Shown here: piece after piece, positions 33,526 to 42,925 of the stretch | Numbering within the stretch: position 1 is the first letter of the stretch | Layout of the letters: each line of letters starts with the position of its first letter | DNA from: Palsa-1392 sp963819975 | Lineage (GTDB): Bacteria; Verrucomicrobiota; Verrucomicrobiia; Chthoniobacterales; UBA10450 | Assembly (NCBI GenBank): GCA_963819975.1 | Contig: CAWFYE010000003.1 | Coordinates: forward strand, 62,001 to 126,000 | Direction of reading: 5' to 3' | Length of the DNA stretch: 64,000 nt | Translations under genes and position numbers: made by a program | Notes under the pieces: model-generated | What the model saw: only the letters and a program-made list of their open reading frames with translations | The model's database searches: none | What the model was told of the DNA's origin: nothing

Positions 33526-36015
33526 ATGCGCCGTCTCTTTCTTGCTCTGGTCCTGGCATCTCTTCTTTCCACCAGCGTTCGCGCCGAGCCGAAAAGCAAG
33601 CCGGACGAGGAGGACAACAAACCGCTGCCCACAATTGCGGAGAAGACGCGTGGGCTGCAGGCTATGCCCGGCTATTTCAATCTCTACTGGGATGCACGCG
33701 CCGGTAAGCTCTGGCTCGAGATCGACAAGTTCGACGCCGAATTTCTCTACGTGGTTTCACTCGCTGCCGGGGTGGGCTCGAACGACATCGGGCTCGACCG
33801 CGGACAATTTGGTGATCTCGAGAGCGAGAGCAGCCGACCCGAGCATTTGGTGAAATTCGAGCGCAGCGGGCCCAAGGTGTTGCTCGTCGAGCAAAACCTC
33901 GCCTATCGCGCGGTGACAAAGAACGCGGACGAGAAGCGCTCGGTCGACGAGGCTTTTGCTCGCTCGGTCCTCTGGGGTTTCAAAGTCGAAGCGGAGGAAA
34001 AGGGACGGGTGCTGGTCGATGTCACCGCCTTTCTTCTGAACGACGCCCACGGCGTGGCCGACAAACTGAAGGCGAAGGAGCAGGGTGATTACAAAGTCGA
34101 CGACACCCGCTCGGCCATCTATCTGCCGCTCACGAAAAACTTCCCCAAGAACACCGAGTTCGAGGCGACCCTCACCTTCGTCGGGGAGCCGAAAGGCGAT
34201 TGGATTCGCTCCGTCACCCCCAGCGCGGACGCCGTCACCGTGCGCGAGCATCATTCCTTCGTCGAACTGCCTAACGACGACTACCAGCCACGTCCTTTCG
34301 ATCCACGCTCAGGTTTTTACGCCATGACCTTTGCGGACTACGCGACCCCGATCGAAGACCAGCTCCTCAAGCGCTTTATCGTTAGGCATCGCCTCCGCAA
34401 GAAGGATCCGGCCGCCGCCAGCAGCGAGCCGGTCGAGCCGATCATCTATTACGTCGATCGCGGCGCGCCGGAGCCGATCAAATCCGCTCTGATCGAGGGC
34501 GCCTCCTGGTGGAACCAGGCCTTCGAAGCCGCCGGCTACAAGGGCGCCTTTCAGGTCAGGGAATTGCCCGCAGACGCCGATCCGATGGACCTGCGTTACA
34601 ATGTCATCGAATGGATCCATCGCTCGACCCGCGGATGGTCCTACGGCAACACCATTATCGATCCGCGTACCGGCGAGATCATCAAGGGCCACGTGTCGTT
34701 AGGCTCGCTTCGCGTCCGGCAGGATTTTCTTATCGCGCAGGGTCTGGTCGAGGCCTACGCCAATGGTCCCACGCCCGATCCACGCCTCCTCGAACTTTCC
34801 CTCTCCCGTCTGCGCCAATTGGCCGCGCACGAAGTCGGTCACACCCTCGGGTTGCAACATAACTTTGCCGCCAGCACGCAGGATCGCGCTTCGGTCATGG
34901 ATTACCCGCCGCCCGTTATTGCGATCGATGACAAAGGCAACCTCGATCTCAGCCACGCCTACGCCGTCGGGATCGGCACCTGGGACAAGCGCACCATCCT
35001 TTACGGTTACCAGGATTTCCCGAGCGGGACTAACGAGTCCGACGCGCTCGAGGCCATCCTGCGCGAGAACATCAGCAAAGGCTTCCGTTATGTCACCGAC
35101 GCCGACGCCCGACCGCCCGGCAGCGCTAATCCTTTCGCGCACCTCTGGGATGCCGGCGCGTCCGCGACCGACGAGTTGAATCGCCTGGCGAAAGTGCGCT
35201 CGGCCGCCCTCAGCCGACTGAGCGAGAAAAACATCCCGCCCGGCGCCCCCATGGCCGACCTGGAGAAAGTCCTCGTGCCCGTATACCTCATGCACCGCTT
35301 CCAGGCCGAAGCCGCCACCAAGCTGATCGGCGGAGTCAATTACACCTACGCCGCGCGCGGCGACGGACAGGTGACTAACGAACCGCTCCCGGCCGAGCAG
35401 CAGCGCGCCGCGCTCGGCGCTGTCTTGCAGACGCTCCGACCCGACTTTCTCGAGCTGCCGCCCAAACTGGTCGCGCAACTCCCGCCGGTCCCGCCCGGAT
35501 ACGAGCGCGACCGCGAATCGTTCGACTCCCACGCCGGCATGATCTTCGACCCGCAAGCCGCCGCCGAGAGCTGGATCGCCACCCAGCTCGACCTCCTTCT
35601 CAACCCTGAGCGTCTCACCCGCCTCGTGGCCCAGAATGCGAGCAGCGGGAACGCCCTTTCGGTCAACGAAGTCTTCGACGGCATCCAGCAAACCGCGGCC
35701 CGCGCCGCCAGTCAGTCCGGACCGCAAAAAGAAATCGCCCGCGCGACCGAGAAACAGTTTCTGACTCATCTCCTCCAACTCTCGCTCAACCGCGAGACCG
35801 AGCAGCAGGTGAGCGGCTACGCTCGCCAGCGCGTCATCGATCTCGAAGGACAATGGAAAACCCGAGCCAGCACTACGGACCCGGCCGAGAAAGCCCAAAC
35901 CGCCTGGCTCCTGGCGCAGATCGAGCAATTCCATCGCGACCCCCGGACCCTCGACCTGCCTAAGCCCCCCCGGCTACCCGACGGCTCGCCGATTGGAATG
36001 AGGGACTGTGATTAG
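33526..36015 (+). CDS. Secreted zinc metalloprotease of the DUF5117/DUF5118 type
   Basis: The 829-residue exported protein has a clear signal peptide (MRRLFLALVLASLLSTSVRA). The early part matches the DUF5118/DUF5117 layout (GYFNLYWDARAGKLWLEI, then a beta-rich region to about residue 290). The zinc protease core has RLRQLAAHEVGHTLGLQHNF, i.e. HEXXH plus a third His (HEVGHTLGLQH). This is followed by a met-turn-like SVMDYPPP. Related proteins are frequent in Bacteroidetes and PVC bacteria, and their substrates are unknown. The ATG at 33526 precedes the signal peptide directly. Longer frames extend 53 residues into the divergent promoter area. Three TCGTTAGGC-type motifs lie within 440 bases of this gene (34269, 34380, 34697), the densest spacing of the window. 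Confidence 0.85.
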   Translation: MRRLFLALVLASLLSTSVRAEPKSKPDEEDNKPLPTIAEKTRGLQAMPGYFNLYWDARAGKLWLEIDKFDAEFLYVVSLAAGVGSNDIGLDRGQFGDLESESSRPEHLVKFERSGPKVLLVEQNLAYRAVTKNADEKRSVDEAFARSVLWGFKVEAEEKGRVLVDVTAFLLNDAHGVADKLKAKEQGDYKVDDTRSAIYLPLTKNFPKNTEFEATLTFVGEPKGDWIRSVTPSADAVTVREHHSFVELPNDDYQPRPFDPRSGFYAMTFADYATPIEDQLLKRFIVRHRLRKKDPAAASSEPVEPIIYYVDRGAPEPIKSALIEGASWWNQAFEAAGYKGAFQVRELPADADPMDLRYNVIEWIHRSTRGWSYGNTIIDPRTGEIIKGHVSLGSLRVRQDFLIAQGLVEAYANGPTPDPRLLELSLSRLRQLAAHEVGHTLGLQHNFAASTQDRASVMDYPPPVIAIDDKGNLDLSHAYAVGIGTWDKRTILYGYQDFPSGTNESDALEAILRENISKGFRYVTDADARPPGSANPFAHLWDAGASATDELNRLAKVRSAALSRLSEKNIPPGAPMADLEKVLVPVYLMHRFQAEAATKLIGGVNYTYAARGDGQVTNEPLPAEQQRAALGAVLQTLRPDFLELPPKLVAQLPPVPPGYERDRESFDSHAGMIFDPQAAAESWIATQLDLLLNPERLTRLVAQNASSGNALSVNEVFDGIQQTAARAASQSGPQKEIARATEKQFLTHLLQLSLNRETEQQVSGYARQRVIDLEGQWKTRASTTDPAEKAQTAWLLAQIEQFHRDPRTLDLPKPPRLPDGSPIGMRDCD

Positions 36016-36065
36016 TGACCGGTGACCTCTGATCAGTCCTGACTCACAGTCGGACCAGCATTCCA

Positions 36066-36569
36066 ATGAGCCTTAACCAGGAACGAACAACAGATAACCA
36101 AAACGCCAGCGGCGTTTCCGCTTGTCAGCAACCTAGCCGCCCGGTCAGCCAGTTATCGATCTGGCCGGACGATCTCCGCGGACCGGAGATCGCCGCTTTG
36201 CTCGACGAGCATCTGCAGGGCATGATCTCGAAGGGCTGCGCTGGCCCGGTATCTCCTTTTGGTGCGCTTGGGAGGGCGCAACCCTGGTAGGTTGCGGCGC
36301 CTTGAAGGAGTTGGATGCAGTGCACGCCGAGATCAAGTCGATGCGGACCGCGCGCAGTCACCAGGGCAGGGGAATCGGTGGGCAGATCCTTACCTACCTC
36401 ATCGCGGAAGCAAGTCGGCGCGGCTACCGCCGGCTGAGACTTCTTCGAACCCGCCCGGACGCTATACCGCAAGTTCGGATTCGAACCCTGCGCGCCGTTC
36501 GCCAGTTACCGCGAGGACCCAAACAGCGTCTTCCTTAGCATGGTGCTGCCGATGATCAGTGACCCGTGA
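36066..36569 (+). pseudogene. Decayed GNAT N-acetyltransferase gene
   Basis: Three pieces of one acetyltransferase can be read in order but in three different frames. Piece one (from about 36150) reads IWPDDLRGPEIAALLDEHLQG. Piece two (36266-36440) reads FWCAWEGATLVGCGALKELD and then the acetyl-CoA loop MRTARSHQGRGIGGQIL...RRGYRRL. Piece three (36459-36569) reads RTLYRKFGFEPCAPFASY and REDPNSVFLSMVL before a stop. About 20 residues expected between pieces one and two, and several before piece three, are missing. The gene therefore has at least two frame shifts and small deletions. It occupies the largest gene-poor gap of the window (36016-36671). Nothing else was recognised there. Confidence 0.8.
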
Positions 36570-36671
36570 TTTTGTGATCATCGGTCGGCTACTGGCGCGG
36601 GCTGATCCTGACTGGTGTGCACAATAGGAAGCTCCAAGCGCGGCGTTTTTTGTTGAGGCAATTGCGGACTG

Positions 36672-37094
36672 CTAGTCATTCGCCAGTGCTGAGGGTGCGC
36701 GATATTTCTCGAACCAGATTTCGACTTCGGTGTCGGTGGCGCCGAAACGCCATTCGAGGAGTTTCCAATCACCGCCTTCGCGGCGAAGAAGGGCTTCGCC
36801 TTCACCGTCGAAGGCGCCTTCTTCGTTGGCTTCGCGATACTTCGTCTTTGTGTAATCAATCTCGGAACCGTTCGTTCGCAACGGCACGACCCGGGCCAGG
36901 GCCCAGTCGCCGATGATCTTGAGGTGCTGGACACGGAAGATAACTTTCTGGCCGACGTCTCTCTCACAGGCCGGACGCAGTGTATCCATGATCGCTTTGC
37001 GTTCCGCGCTGCCAGTCTTGGGTGTGTAAGGGCCCTGCGCAACGGCAGTGAAGGCGCAGAGTGCGAAACCGAAAGCAATGCCGAGCGTCTTCAT
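36672..37094 (-). CDS. Small secreted protein of unknown function
   Basis: The 140-residue protein has a signal peptide (MKTLGIAFGFALCAFTAVAQ). The mature part of about 120 residues begins GPYTPKTGSAERKAIMDTLRP, continues with FRVQHLKIIGDWALARVVP, and ends in a WKLLEWRFGATDTEVEIWFEKY region. Text of this kind, with 'ERKAIxDxLR' and 'WKLxxW', is seen in small proteobacterial secreted proteins related to nuclear-transport-factor-2-like folds. I do not assign a function. It lies 4 bases after the dihydropyrimidinase gene start-to-stop direction, so it may be cotranscribed with the pyrimidine operon. Confidence 0.6.
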   Translation of the reverse strand: MKTLGIAFGFALCAFTAVAQGPYTPKTGSAERKAIMDTLRPACERDVGQKVIFRVQHLKIIGDWALARVVPLRTNGSEIDYTKTKYREANEEGAFDGEGEALLRREGGDWKLLEWRFGATDTEVEIWFEKYRAPSALAND

Positions 37095-37098
37095 CGAG

Positions 37099-38481
37099 TC
37101 AAAAATGATTCGGCTCGCGCTTCAGGAATTTTCCGTATCCGGACTGACCAACGAATTTTCCGTCTCGTGCCGCCACTTTCCCGCGCACCGTGACGACGTG
37201 GGGACGGCCCTCGATCTCAAATCCTTCGAAGGAATTGTAATCTAGGTTCATCTGGTGAGCCTCAGCGGATATCTTGCCCCGATAGGCCGGGTCGTAGACG
37301 ACGAGATCGGCGTCCGCGCCTAACTGGATCGTGCCTTTACGCGGGAAGAGCCCGAAGATTTTCGCCGTGTTCGTGCTTGCGGTCGCGACGAACTGGTGGA
37401 GGTCGATCCGTCCGCCCTTCACACCGTGGGTATAGTAGAGATTGATCCGATCTTCGAGCGACGGAATGCCATTCGGGATCTTGGTAAAATCGTCGCGTCC
37501 CATGATTTTCTGAGTCGCGAAATCGAAGGGCGCGTGGTCGGTCGCAAGGGTCGAGACAAACCCTTGGCGCAAGCCATTCCAAAGCACCTCCTGGTTTTTC
37601 TTGTCGCGCAACGGCGGCGACATCACGGCCTTGGCGCCTTCAAAGTCTGGCTTCTCCGCGTGGCTGCGATCGAGGAGCAAATATTGAATGAGAGTTTCGA
37701 CCCAGACCTTTACGTAGCGCTCCGCACCGCGCATCGCTTCGCGGAGCGATTCCTCGCAACTCAAATGGACGATATAAACGTGGGCGCCGGTCATTTCGGC
37801 GAAGGTCATGAGATGATGTACGCCCTCTGCTTCAACGATCGGAGGCCGGCTCCAGTAATGCCATTCCGGCCCGGTCCTTCCTTCCGCGAGCAGCTTTTGC
37901 TGCAGGGCGGCGACCAGCTCGGCGTTCTCGCAATGCGCGGTCGTGATCACGCCTAACGACTTGGCAAGGGTAAGGGTCCGGTAGAGCTGCTCGTCGGTCA
38001 CCCCGAAGGCGCCTTTGTAGGCGAGAAAGATCTTGAAGCTGCTACATCCGCGCCTGACGATCTCGCGAAAATCGCGCTCCGCTTCCTCGTCGTAGCGAGT
38101 CACGCCCATGTGAAAACTGAAGTCGCACGCGCTCGCACCTTCGGCTTTGGCCAACCAGGTCTCGAAAGCGTCGAGCGGCTTCTCTTCGCACCCCGGGCAG
38201 ATCATTTCGATGAAAGTGGTCGTGCCACCGACCACGGCCGCTTGGCTCGCCGTCTCGTGCGTGTCTTTCGCGAACGTGCCCATGAAAGGCAGATAGATAT
38301 GAACGTGCGGATCGATGAAACCGGGGAAAACATATTTTCCGGTGGCATCGATCACCTCAGCGTCGTTAGGCACGTCGAGCTCGCGAGCGATTTGCGTGAT
38401 CGTCTCGTTCTCGCAGAAGATATCCCCGACGTAGCGTTCGCTGGCGGTGACGATTTCGCCGCCCTTGATAAGAAGGCTCAT
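37099..38481 (-). CDS. hydA: Dihydropyrimidinase
   Basis: The 460-residue amidohydrolase opens the ring of dihydrouracil or dihydrothymine, giving N-carbamoyl-beta-alanine or its methyl homologue. Binuclear metal ligands are visible: DPHVH at 58-61, the carboxylated-lysine segment FLAYKG (Lys156), TAHCEN (His183), VHLSCEES (the next His) and TDHAPF (the Asp). Length and order match family members. It is the second enzyme of the reductive pyrimidine route and lies downstream of preT, preA and mmsA with a one-base gap to mmsA. Hydantoinases are very similar, so the natural substrate is inferred from the operon. Confidence 0.9.
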   Translation of the reverse strand: MSLLIKGGEIVTASERYVGDIFCENETITQIARELDVPNDAEVIDATGKYVFPGFIDPHVHIYLPFMGTFAKDTHETASQAAVVGGTTTFIEMICPGCEEKPLDAFETWLAKAEGASACDFSFHMGVTRYDEEAERDFREIVRRGCSSFKIFLAYKGAFGVTDEQLYRTLTLAKSLGVITTAHCENAELVAALQQKLLAEGRTGPEWHYWSRPPIVEAEGVHHLMTFAEMTGAHVYIVHLSCEESLREAMRGAERYVKVWVETLIQYLLLDRSHAEKPDFEGAKAVMSPPLRDKKNQEVLWNGLRQGFVSTLATDHAPFDFATQKIMGRDDFTKIPNGIPSLEDRINLYYTHGVKGGRIDLHQFVATASTNTAKIFGLFPRKGTIQLGADADLVVYDPAYRGKISAEAHQMNLDYNSFEGFEIEGRPHVVTVRGKVAARDGKFVGQSGYGKFLKREPNHF

Positions 38482-38482
38482 G

Positions 38483-39979
38483 CTACTTCTTCCAAACGTC
38501 TCCTACGCCTTCGCCAAACCAGCGGGTGCTCACGACTTTTTGCTGAGTGTAGAACTGGACGCCCTCTTTGCCCTGGATGTGGAGGTCGCCGTAGAAGGAA
38601 TCGTCCCAGCCGGTAAATGGGAACATCGCCATCGTCGCCGGCACGCCGACGTTGATCCCAACCATCCCGGCTTTGACCCGATGCTTGAATTCGCGCGCCG
38701 CTTTGCCGGAGTTCGTGAAGATGGCGGTGCCGTTGCCGTAGGAGGATTTGTTCGCCATTGCAATGGCGTGATCGAGGTCGTCCATCCGCATCACGTTCAG
38801 GACCGGGCCGAAGACTTCTTCCCGCGCGATCGTCATTTCGTACTGCACCTGATCGACGATCGTCGCGCCGACATAAAAACCGTTAGGCGCGTCCGCGATG
38901 CGGGAGTTGCGGCCGTCGCAGATGATTCTGGCGCCTTCTTTTTCTCCACCCTCGAGGAGACTCAGGACGCGATCGCGATGCTGGGCAGTGATGACGGGCC
39001 CCATGTCGGGCTGCGCGCTGACATCGGTCGGCCCGACTTTGATCGCGCGGGCCGCTTCGACTAACGACGGCAACAAATGATCGGCGGCCGCGCCGACCGT
39101 GAGCGCGGTCGAGCCCGCCATGCAGCGTTCGCCGGCGCAACCGAAGGCGGCGGTGGCGAGCGCTTCCACAGTTCGCGGAACGTCGGCGTCGGGCATGACG
39201 ACGATGTAGTTCTTGGCCCCGCCGTTCGCCTGGACGCGTTTCCCGTGACGCGTGCCGGTTTCAAAAATGTATTTTGCGACCGGCGACGAACCGACGAAGG
39301 AAATGGCGCGCACTTTCGGGTGAGTAAGTAGCGCGTCGACGCAGGCCCGTCCGCCATGCACGATGTTGAGCACACCTTTCGGCAGGCCGGATTTTTCGAG
39401 AAGTTCGATGAGGTAATTCGCAGTCAGGGGGACTTTTTCGCTTGGCTTGAGAACGAAAGTGTTCCCACAGGCGAGCGCGAGCGGGAACATCCACATCGGA
39501 ACCATGGCCGGAAAGTTGAAGGGCGTAATCCCGACGCACACGCCTAACGGCTGATGCATCGTCTCGCAATCGACGCCGCGGGCCAGGTTCTCGAGCGTGG
39601 CACCCATCAGGAGCGTCGGAATTCCGCAGGCGTATTCGATGTTTTCCAGTCCGCGATAGGCGCTGCCGCGCGCTTCAGCGAGGGTCTTGCCGTGCTCGCG
39701 CGAAACCAACTGGCAGATGTGATCGAAATTTTCCTCGACCAACTGGCGGTAGCGGAAGAAAAGACGCGCGCGCTCGACCGGCGGGGTGTCGCGCCAGGCC
39801 GGGAAGGCGTCTGCGGCGGCGCCGACCGCATCGTTAACGACTTCGGCGCCGCACATCGGCACCTCCGAGATGACGTCCCCGCGGGACGGGTTGTAGACCG
39901 GTGAGGTTTCCAAGTCGGAGATTTCTTTCCATTCGCCGTCGATGAAAACGGGACAAAGCTCCAATGATTTTGTGACCAT
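38483..39979 (-). CDS. mmsA: CoA-acylating (methyl)malonate-semialdehyde dehydrogenase
   Basis: The 498-residue aldehyde dehydrogenase has the MmsA signature: VCVGITPFNFPAMVPMWMFPLALACGNTFVLKPSE for cofactor contact and the catalytic cysteine in CAGERCMAGS near residue 285. NAD binding is supported by FVGSSPVAKYIFETG and by GINVGVPATMAMFPFTGW near the end. It turns malonate semialdehyde or methylmalonate semialdehyde into acetyl-CoA or propionyl-CoA. In this operon it serves as the last step after uracil or thymine has become beta-alanine or beta-aminoisobutyrate and been deaminated. It also acts in valine and inositol breakdown elsewhere. Confidence 0.93.
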   Translation of the reverse strand: MVTKSLELCPVFIDGEWKEISDLETSPVYNPSRGDVISEVPMCGAEVVNDAVGAAADAFPAWRDTPPVERARLFFRYRQLVEENFDHICQLVSREHGKTLAEARGSAYRGLENIEYACGIPTLLMGATLENLARGVDCETMHQPLGVCVGITPFNFPAMVPMWMFPLALACGNTFVLKPSEKVPLTANYLIELLEKSGLPKGVLNIVHGGRACVDALLTHPKVRAISFVGSSPVAKYIFETGTRHGKRVQANGGAKNYIVVMPDADVPRTVEALATAAFGCAGERCMAGSTALTVGAAADHLLPSLVEAARAIKVGPTDVSAQPDMGPVITAQHRDRVLSLLEGGEKEGARIICDGRNSRIADAPNGFYVGATIVDQVQYEMTIAREEVFGPVLNVMRMDDLDHAIAMANKSSYGNGTAIFTNSGKAAREFKHRVKAGMVGINVGVPATMAMFPFTGWDDSFYGDLHIQGKEGVQFYTQQKVVSTRWFGEGVGDVWKK

Positions 39980-39982
39980 AAA

Positions 39983-41293
39983 TTAAGGATGCGGCGGAAA
40001 GGCGGTCGCGTCGCCGGCCGCGAGGCGCGTTTGGTAATCGGCCCAGGCGAGCGGCTCGAGACCGGTCTCGACGCTGACCATCGTGATGCAGCCGTGGACG
40101 GGACAGACTAACGAGCAAAGATTGCAGCCGACACACTCTTCTTCCTTGATCTCTGGGACCGGCTTACCCGGGACGCGTCCGGGGCCGAGATCATAGGAAG
40201 CCGAATCGGCGAGCGCGATGGCCTGGTGGGCGCCGTCTTCGCACGCGATGTAGCAAAGGTTGCAGCCGATGCATTTGCCGTAGTCGATCTCGGCGATGCG
40301 TTTGTAGTTGAGATCGAGAGTCTCCCATTTCCGTACGGTATCGACAGCGCGGCCGCGAAGGTCTTCTAGGCTTTTGAAGCCTTTCGCGTCGAGGTAATCG
40401 TTTAAGCCGTCGATCATATCTTCGACGATCCGGAAGCCATAATGCATGACCGCGGTGCAGACCTGCACGGTCGTCGAACCGAGCGCGATGAACTCGGCCG
40501 CGTCGCGCCAGGTGGTGATGCCGCCGATGCCGGAAATCGGAAGGCCGACTCCGGGATCGGCCGCGCAGGATTGCACCATGTTGAGGGCGATCGGCTTTAC
40601 CGCCGGCCCGCAATAGCCGCCGTGAGAGCTTTTCCCCGCGACAAAAGGCTCCGGCACAAAGTTGTCGAGGTTCACCTGGGTGATGCTGTTAATCGTGTTG
40701 ATGAGCGAGATGGCGTTCGCGCCCCCGCGTTTCGCGGCTCGGGCGGCGGCGGTGATGTCGGTGATGTTGGGCGTCAGTTTCGCGATCACAGGAATGGTCG
40801 CGACTTCCATCACCCACTCGATGATGGTCTGGGCCACGTCCGGGTTCTGGCCCACGGCCGAGCCCATCCCGCGTTCGCACATGCCGTGGGGACAACCGAA
40901 ATTCAGCTCGATTCCGTCCGCGCCGCAATCGGCCGACCGCCTAACGAAGTCGTGCCAGTTTTCGCGCGTATCGACCATGAGTGAGGCGATAACGGCATGG
41001 TTCGGCCAACGCTTCTTCACCTCGGCAATTTCGCGGAAATTGGTTTCCGGCGCGCGATCGCTGATCAGCTCGATGTTGTTCAAGCCGGCCATCCGCATGT
41101 TGCCGTAATCAATCGAGGAATAGCGGGAGGAAACGTTGCGGATCGGATCTCCGATTGTTTTCCAGACGACGCCGCCCCAGCCGGCATCGAACGCGCGATG
41201 GGCCTGATAGGCGGTATTACCCGGCGGGCCGGACGCGATCCAGAACGGATTGGGGGATTTGATCCCGGCAAGATTAGTGGAAAGGTCGGCCAT
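39983..41293 (-). CDS. preA: NAD-dependent dihydropyrimidine dehydrogenase, PreA subunit
   Basis: The 436-residue protein has an FMN-binding dihydroorotate-dehydrogenase-type barrel (NLAGIKSPNPFWIASGPPGNT, NFGCPHGMCERGMGSAVGQ, GIGGITTWRDAAEFIALG). Two C-terminal 4Fe-4S clusters follow: CIGCNLCYIACEDGAH and CVGCNLCSLVCPVHG. PreA carries the pyrimidine reduction site and exchanges electrons with PreT. The subunit reduces uracil or thymine to the dihydro form (or works in reverse). The gene follows preT with a 7-base gap and precedes mmsA with 3 bases, so the operon is tight. Confidence 0.93.
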   Translation of the reverse strand: MADLSTNLAGIKSPNPFWIASGPPGNTAYQAHRAFDAGWGGVVWKTIGDPIRNVSSRYSSIDYGNMRMAGLNNIELISDRAPETNFREIAEVKKRWPNHAVIASLMVDTRENWHDFVRRSADCGADGIELNFGCPHGMCERGMGSAVGQNPDVAQTIIEWVMEVATIPVIAKLTPNITDITAAARAAKRGGANAISLINTINSITQVNLDNFVPEPFVAGKSSHGGYCGPAVKPIALNMVQSCAADPGVGLPISGIGGITTWRDAAEFIALGSTTVQVCTAVMHYGFRIVEDMIDGLNDYLDAKGFKSLEDLRGRAVDTVRKWETLDLNYKRIAEIDYGKCIGCNLCYIACEDGAHQAIALADSASYDLGPGRVPGKPVPEIKEEECVGCNLCSLVCPVHGCITMVSVETGLEPLAWADYQTRLAAGDATAFPPHP

Positions 41294-41300
41294 CGTTAGG

Positions 41301-42806
41301 CTACTCCTGATTTTTTGAGCTCAGCGCGCTCGTCGCGGGCGCGGGATGTGAGGCTGGCGAGAGCTCTTCGTATTTCGCTTCGAGCTCCGGAACGCGGATC
41401 GGAGCGTTGAGACCGGAACCGAATGGGCCGGACGCCACGCCCCAGCGCGAAGATTGAATCGGACCCACGACCTCGATCTCGCCAAACAATTGATGAATTC
41501 CGCGCGCGGCCTTCTTGCCTTCGCCGACGGCGTTGACCACTTCACGGCCTCCGTTTGCACAATCGCCGCCGGTGAAGACGTGCGGCAGGCTTGTTCGGCC
41601 AGTGTCGAAATCGCGCACCATGGTGCCGTTGCGATTCAGCTCCAGCTCCGGGAATAGATGCTTGATCCAGTCGCTTTGCTTCTGCTGGCCGACGGCTTTC
41701 AGTATCATATCGAAGGGCTCGGTGAATTCCGAGCCTTCGATCTGCTCGAGGGCGCCGCTGGCGTTGAAGCGGGTGCGGGCGAGACGCAGGCCGGCGACGT
41801 GGCCATCCTTCGTCACGACTTCGACGGGCGCGTGATGAAAGAGGAACGTCGCACCGTCGCGTTTCGCGAGATCGTATTCGAAGGCGTAAGCCGACATGTC
41901 GAGTTCGCCGCGGCGATAAATGACCACCACCTCGTCCGCGCCGAGCCGCCGTGCTTGGGTTGCAGCATCAATCGCGGTATTCCCGCAACCGATGACTGCG
42001 ACCCGCGCACCGACCGGAATCTGGTCGAGCGGCTCGGTATGGATCTGCTCGATAAAGGTGAGGGCATCGACCACCTCGGGCAGGTCCTCGCCCGGGATGC
42101 GGAGCCGCTGGCCGTCGCCGAGGCCGACCCCGATGAAAATGGCGTCGAAACGTTCGAGCTCTTCGCGGGTCACATCTTTTCCCACTTCCACTCCGCAGCG
42201 GAATTCCACGCCTAACGACTTCACAAGCTCGACTTCCTCGAGGCTAACCGCCGGCTTCATTTTATAGTAGGCGATGCCGTAGGTATTGAGCCCGCCGGCG
42301 TTTGGTTTGCGCTCGAAAATCACCGCCTCGTGTCCGAGCTGGGCCAGCTCCGCCGCACAACCCATCCCGGCCGGGCCGCCCCCAATGACCGCGACACGTT
42401 TGCCCGATTTCCGCGAGGACGGTTTCAGGACCGGGATCCGGTTTTCCGAAACATGATCGGTCGCGAAACGTTGGAGCCGGCCGATTTTGATCGGGTCGCT
42501 GTCGCGATCGAGCATGACGCAGGCGCCTTCGCAGAGGACCTCGGTCGGGCAGACTCGGGCGCAGCTCGCGCCAAGGATATTGGCGGAGAGGATGGTGCGC
42601 GCGGCGCCGGTCAGGTTGCCGGTCATGATTTTCTTGATGAAGGCCGGGATATCGATGCCGGTCGGGCAGGCGGTGATGCAGGGCGCGTCGAAGCAAAAGA
42701 GGCAACGGGAGGATTCGACGCTGGCTTGCTGCTCACTGTAGCGCGGGGTGATGTCTCCCAGGTTTATGGCGAGCTGGTCGGCGGTAAGTTTTGGGCTCGG
42801 CGGCAT
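41301..42806 (-). CDS. preT: NAD-dependent dihydropyrimidine dehydrogenase, PreT subunit
   Basis: The 501-residue flavoprotein begins with two cysteine-rich iron-sulfur segments (CLFCFDAPCITACPTGIDIP and CARVCPTEVLCEGACV). It then has the FAD site VAVIGGGPAGMGCAAELAQLG, the NAD site VAVIGCGNTAIDAATQARRLG and the closing VFTGGDCANGGREVVNAVGEGKKAARGIH. This is the layout of PreT and glutamate-synthase small subunits. Because preA follows directly, PreT is the natural call: it takes electrons from NADH and hands them to PreA. It is the first gene of the pyrimidine operon, and a MarR-type regulator diverges from it across 119 bases. The tail after residue about 460 is Pro/Ala-rich. Confidence 0.9.
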   Translation of the reverse strand: MPPSPKLTADQLAINLGDITPRYSEQQASVESSRCLFCFDAPCITACPTGIDIPAFIKKIMTGNLTGAARTILSANILGASCARVCPTEVLCEGACVMLDRDSDPIKIGRLQRFATDHVSENRIPVLKPSSRKSGKRVAVIGGGPAGMGCAAELAQLGHEAVIFERKPNAGGLNTYGIAYYKMKPAVSLEEVELVKSLGVEFRCGVEVGKDVTREELERFDAIFIGVGLGDGQRLRIPGEDLPEVVDALTFIEQIHTEPLDQIPVGARVAVIGCGNTAIDAATQARRLGADEVVVIYRRGELDMSAYAFEYDLAKRDGATFLFHHAPVEVVTKDGHVAGLRLARTRFNASGALEQIEGSEFTEPFDMILKAVGQQKQSDWIKHLFPELELNRNGTMVRDFDTGRTSLPHVFTGGDCANGGREVVNAVGEGKKAARGIHQLFGEIEVVGPIQSSRWGVASGPFGSGLNAPIRVPELEAKYEELSPASHPAPATSALSSKNQE

Positions 42807-42925
42807 TTGTCAGGAGGCCGAGGAGAGCATTTTGACGCCAGGGAGGCAAGAATTTCACTTCGAATAAACGCGGAAGGGTGTCGGTTGACACTCCTGCCTC
42901 GTCTCATAGTTTAGGCCGTTAAATA

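Noticed and set aside
34699..35934. 411-residue open frame on the minus strand
   Set aside because: Antisense to the metalloprotease with its HEXXH site; a compositional shadow.
36475..36490. GTTCGGATTCGAACC resembling a tRNA T-arm
   Set aside because: It is part of the GNAT pseudogene (KFGFEPC) and no cloverleaf or acceptor stem surrounds it.
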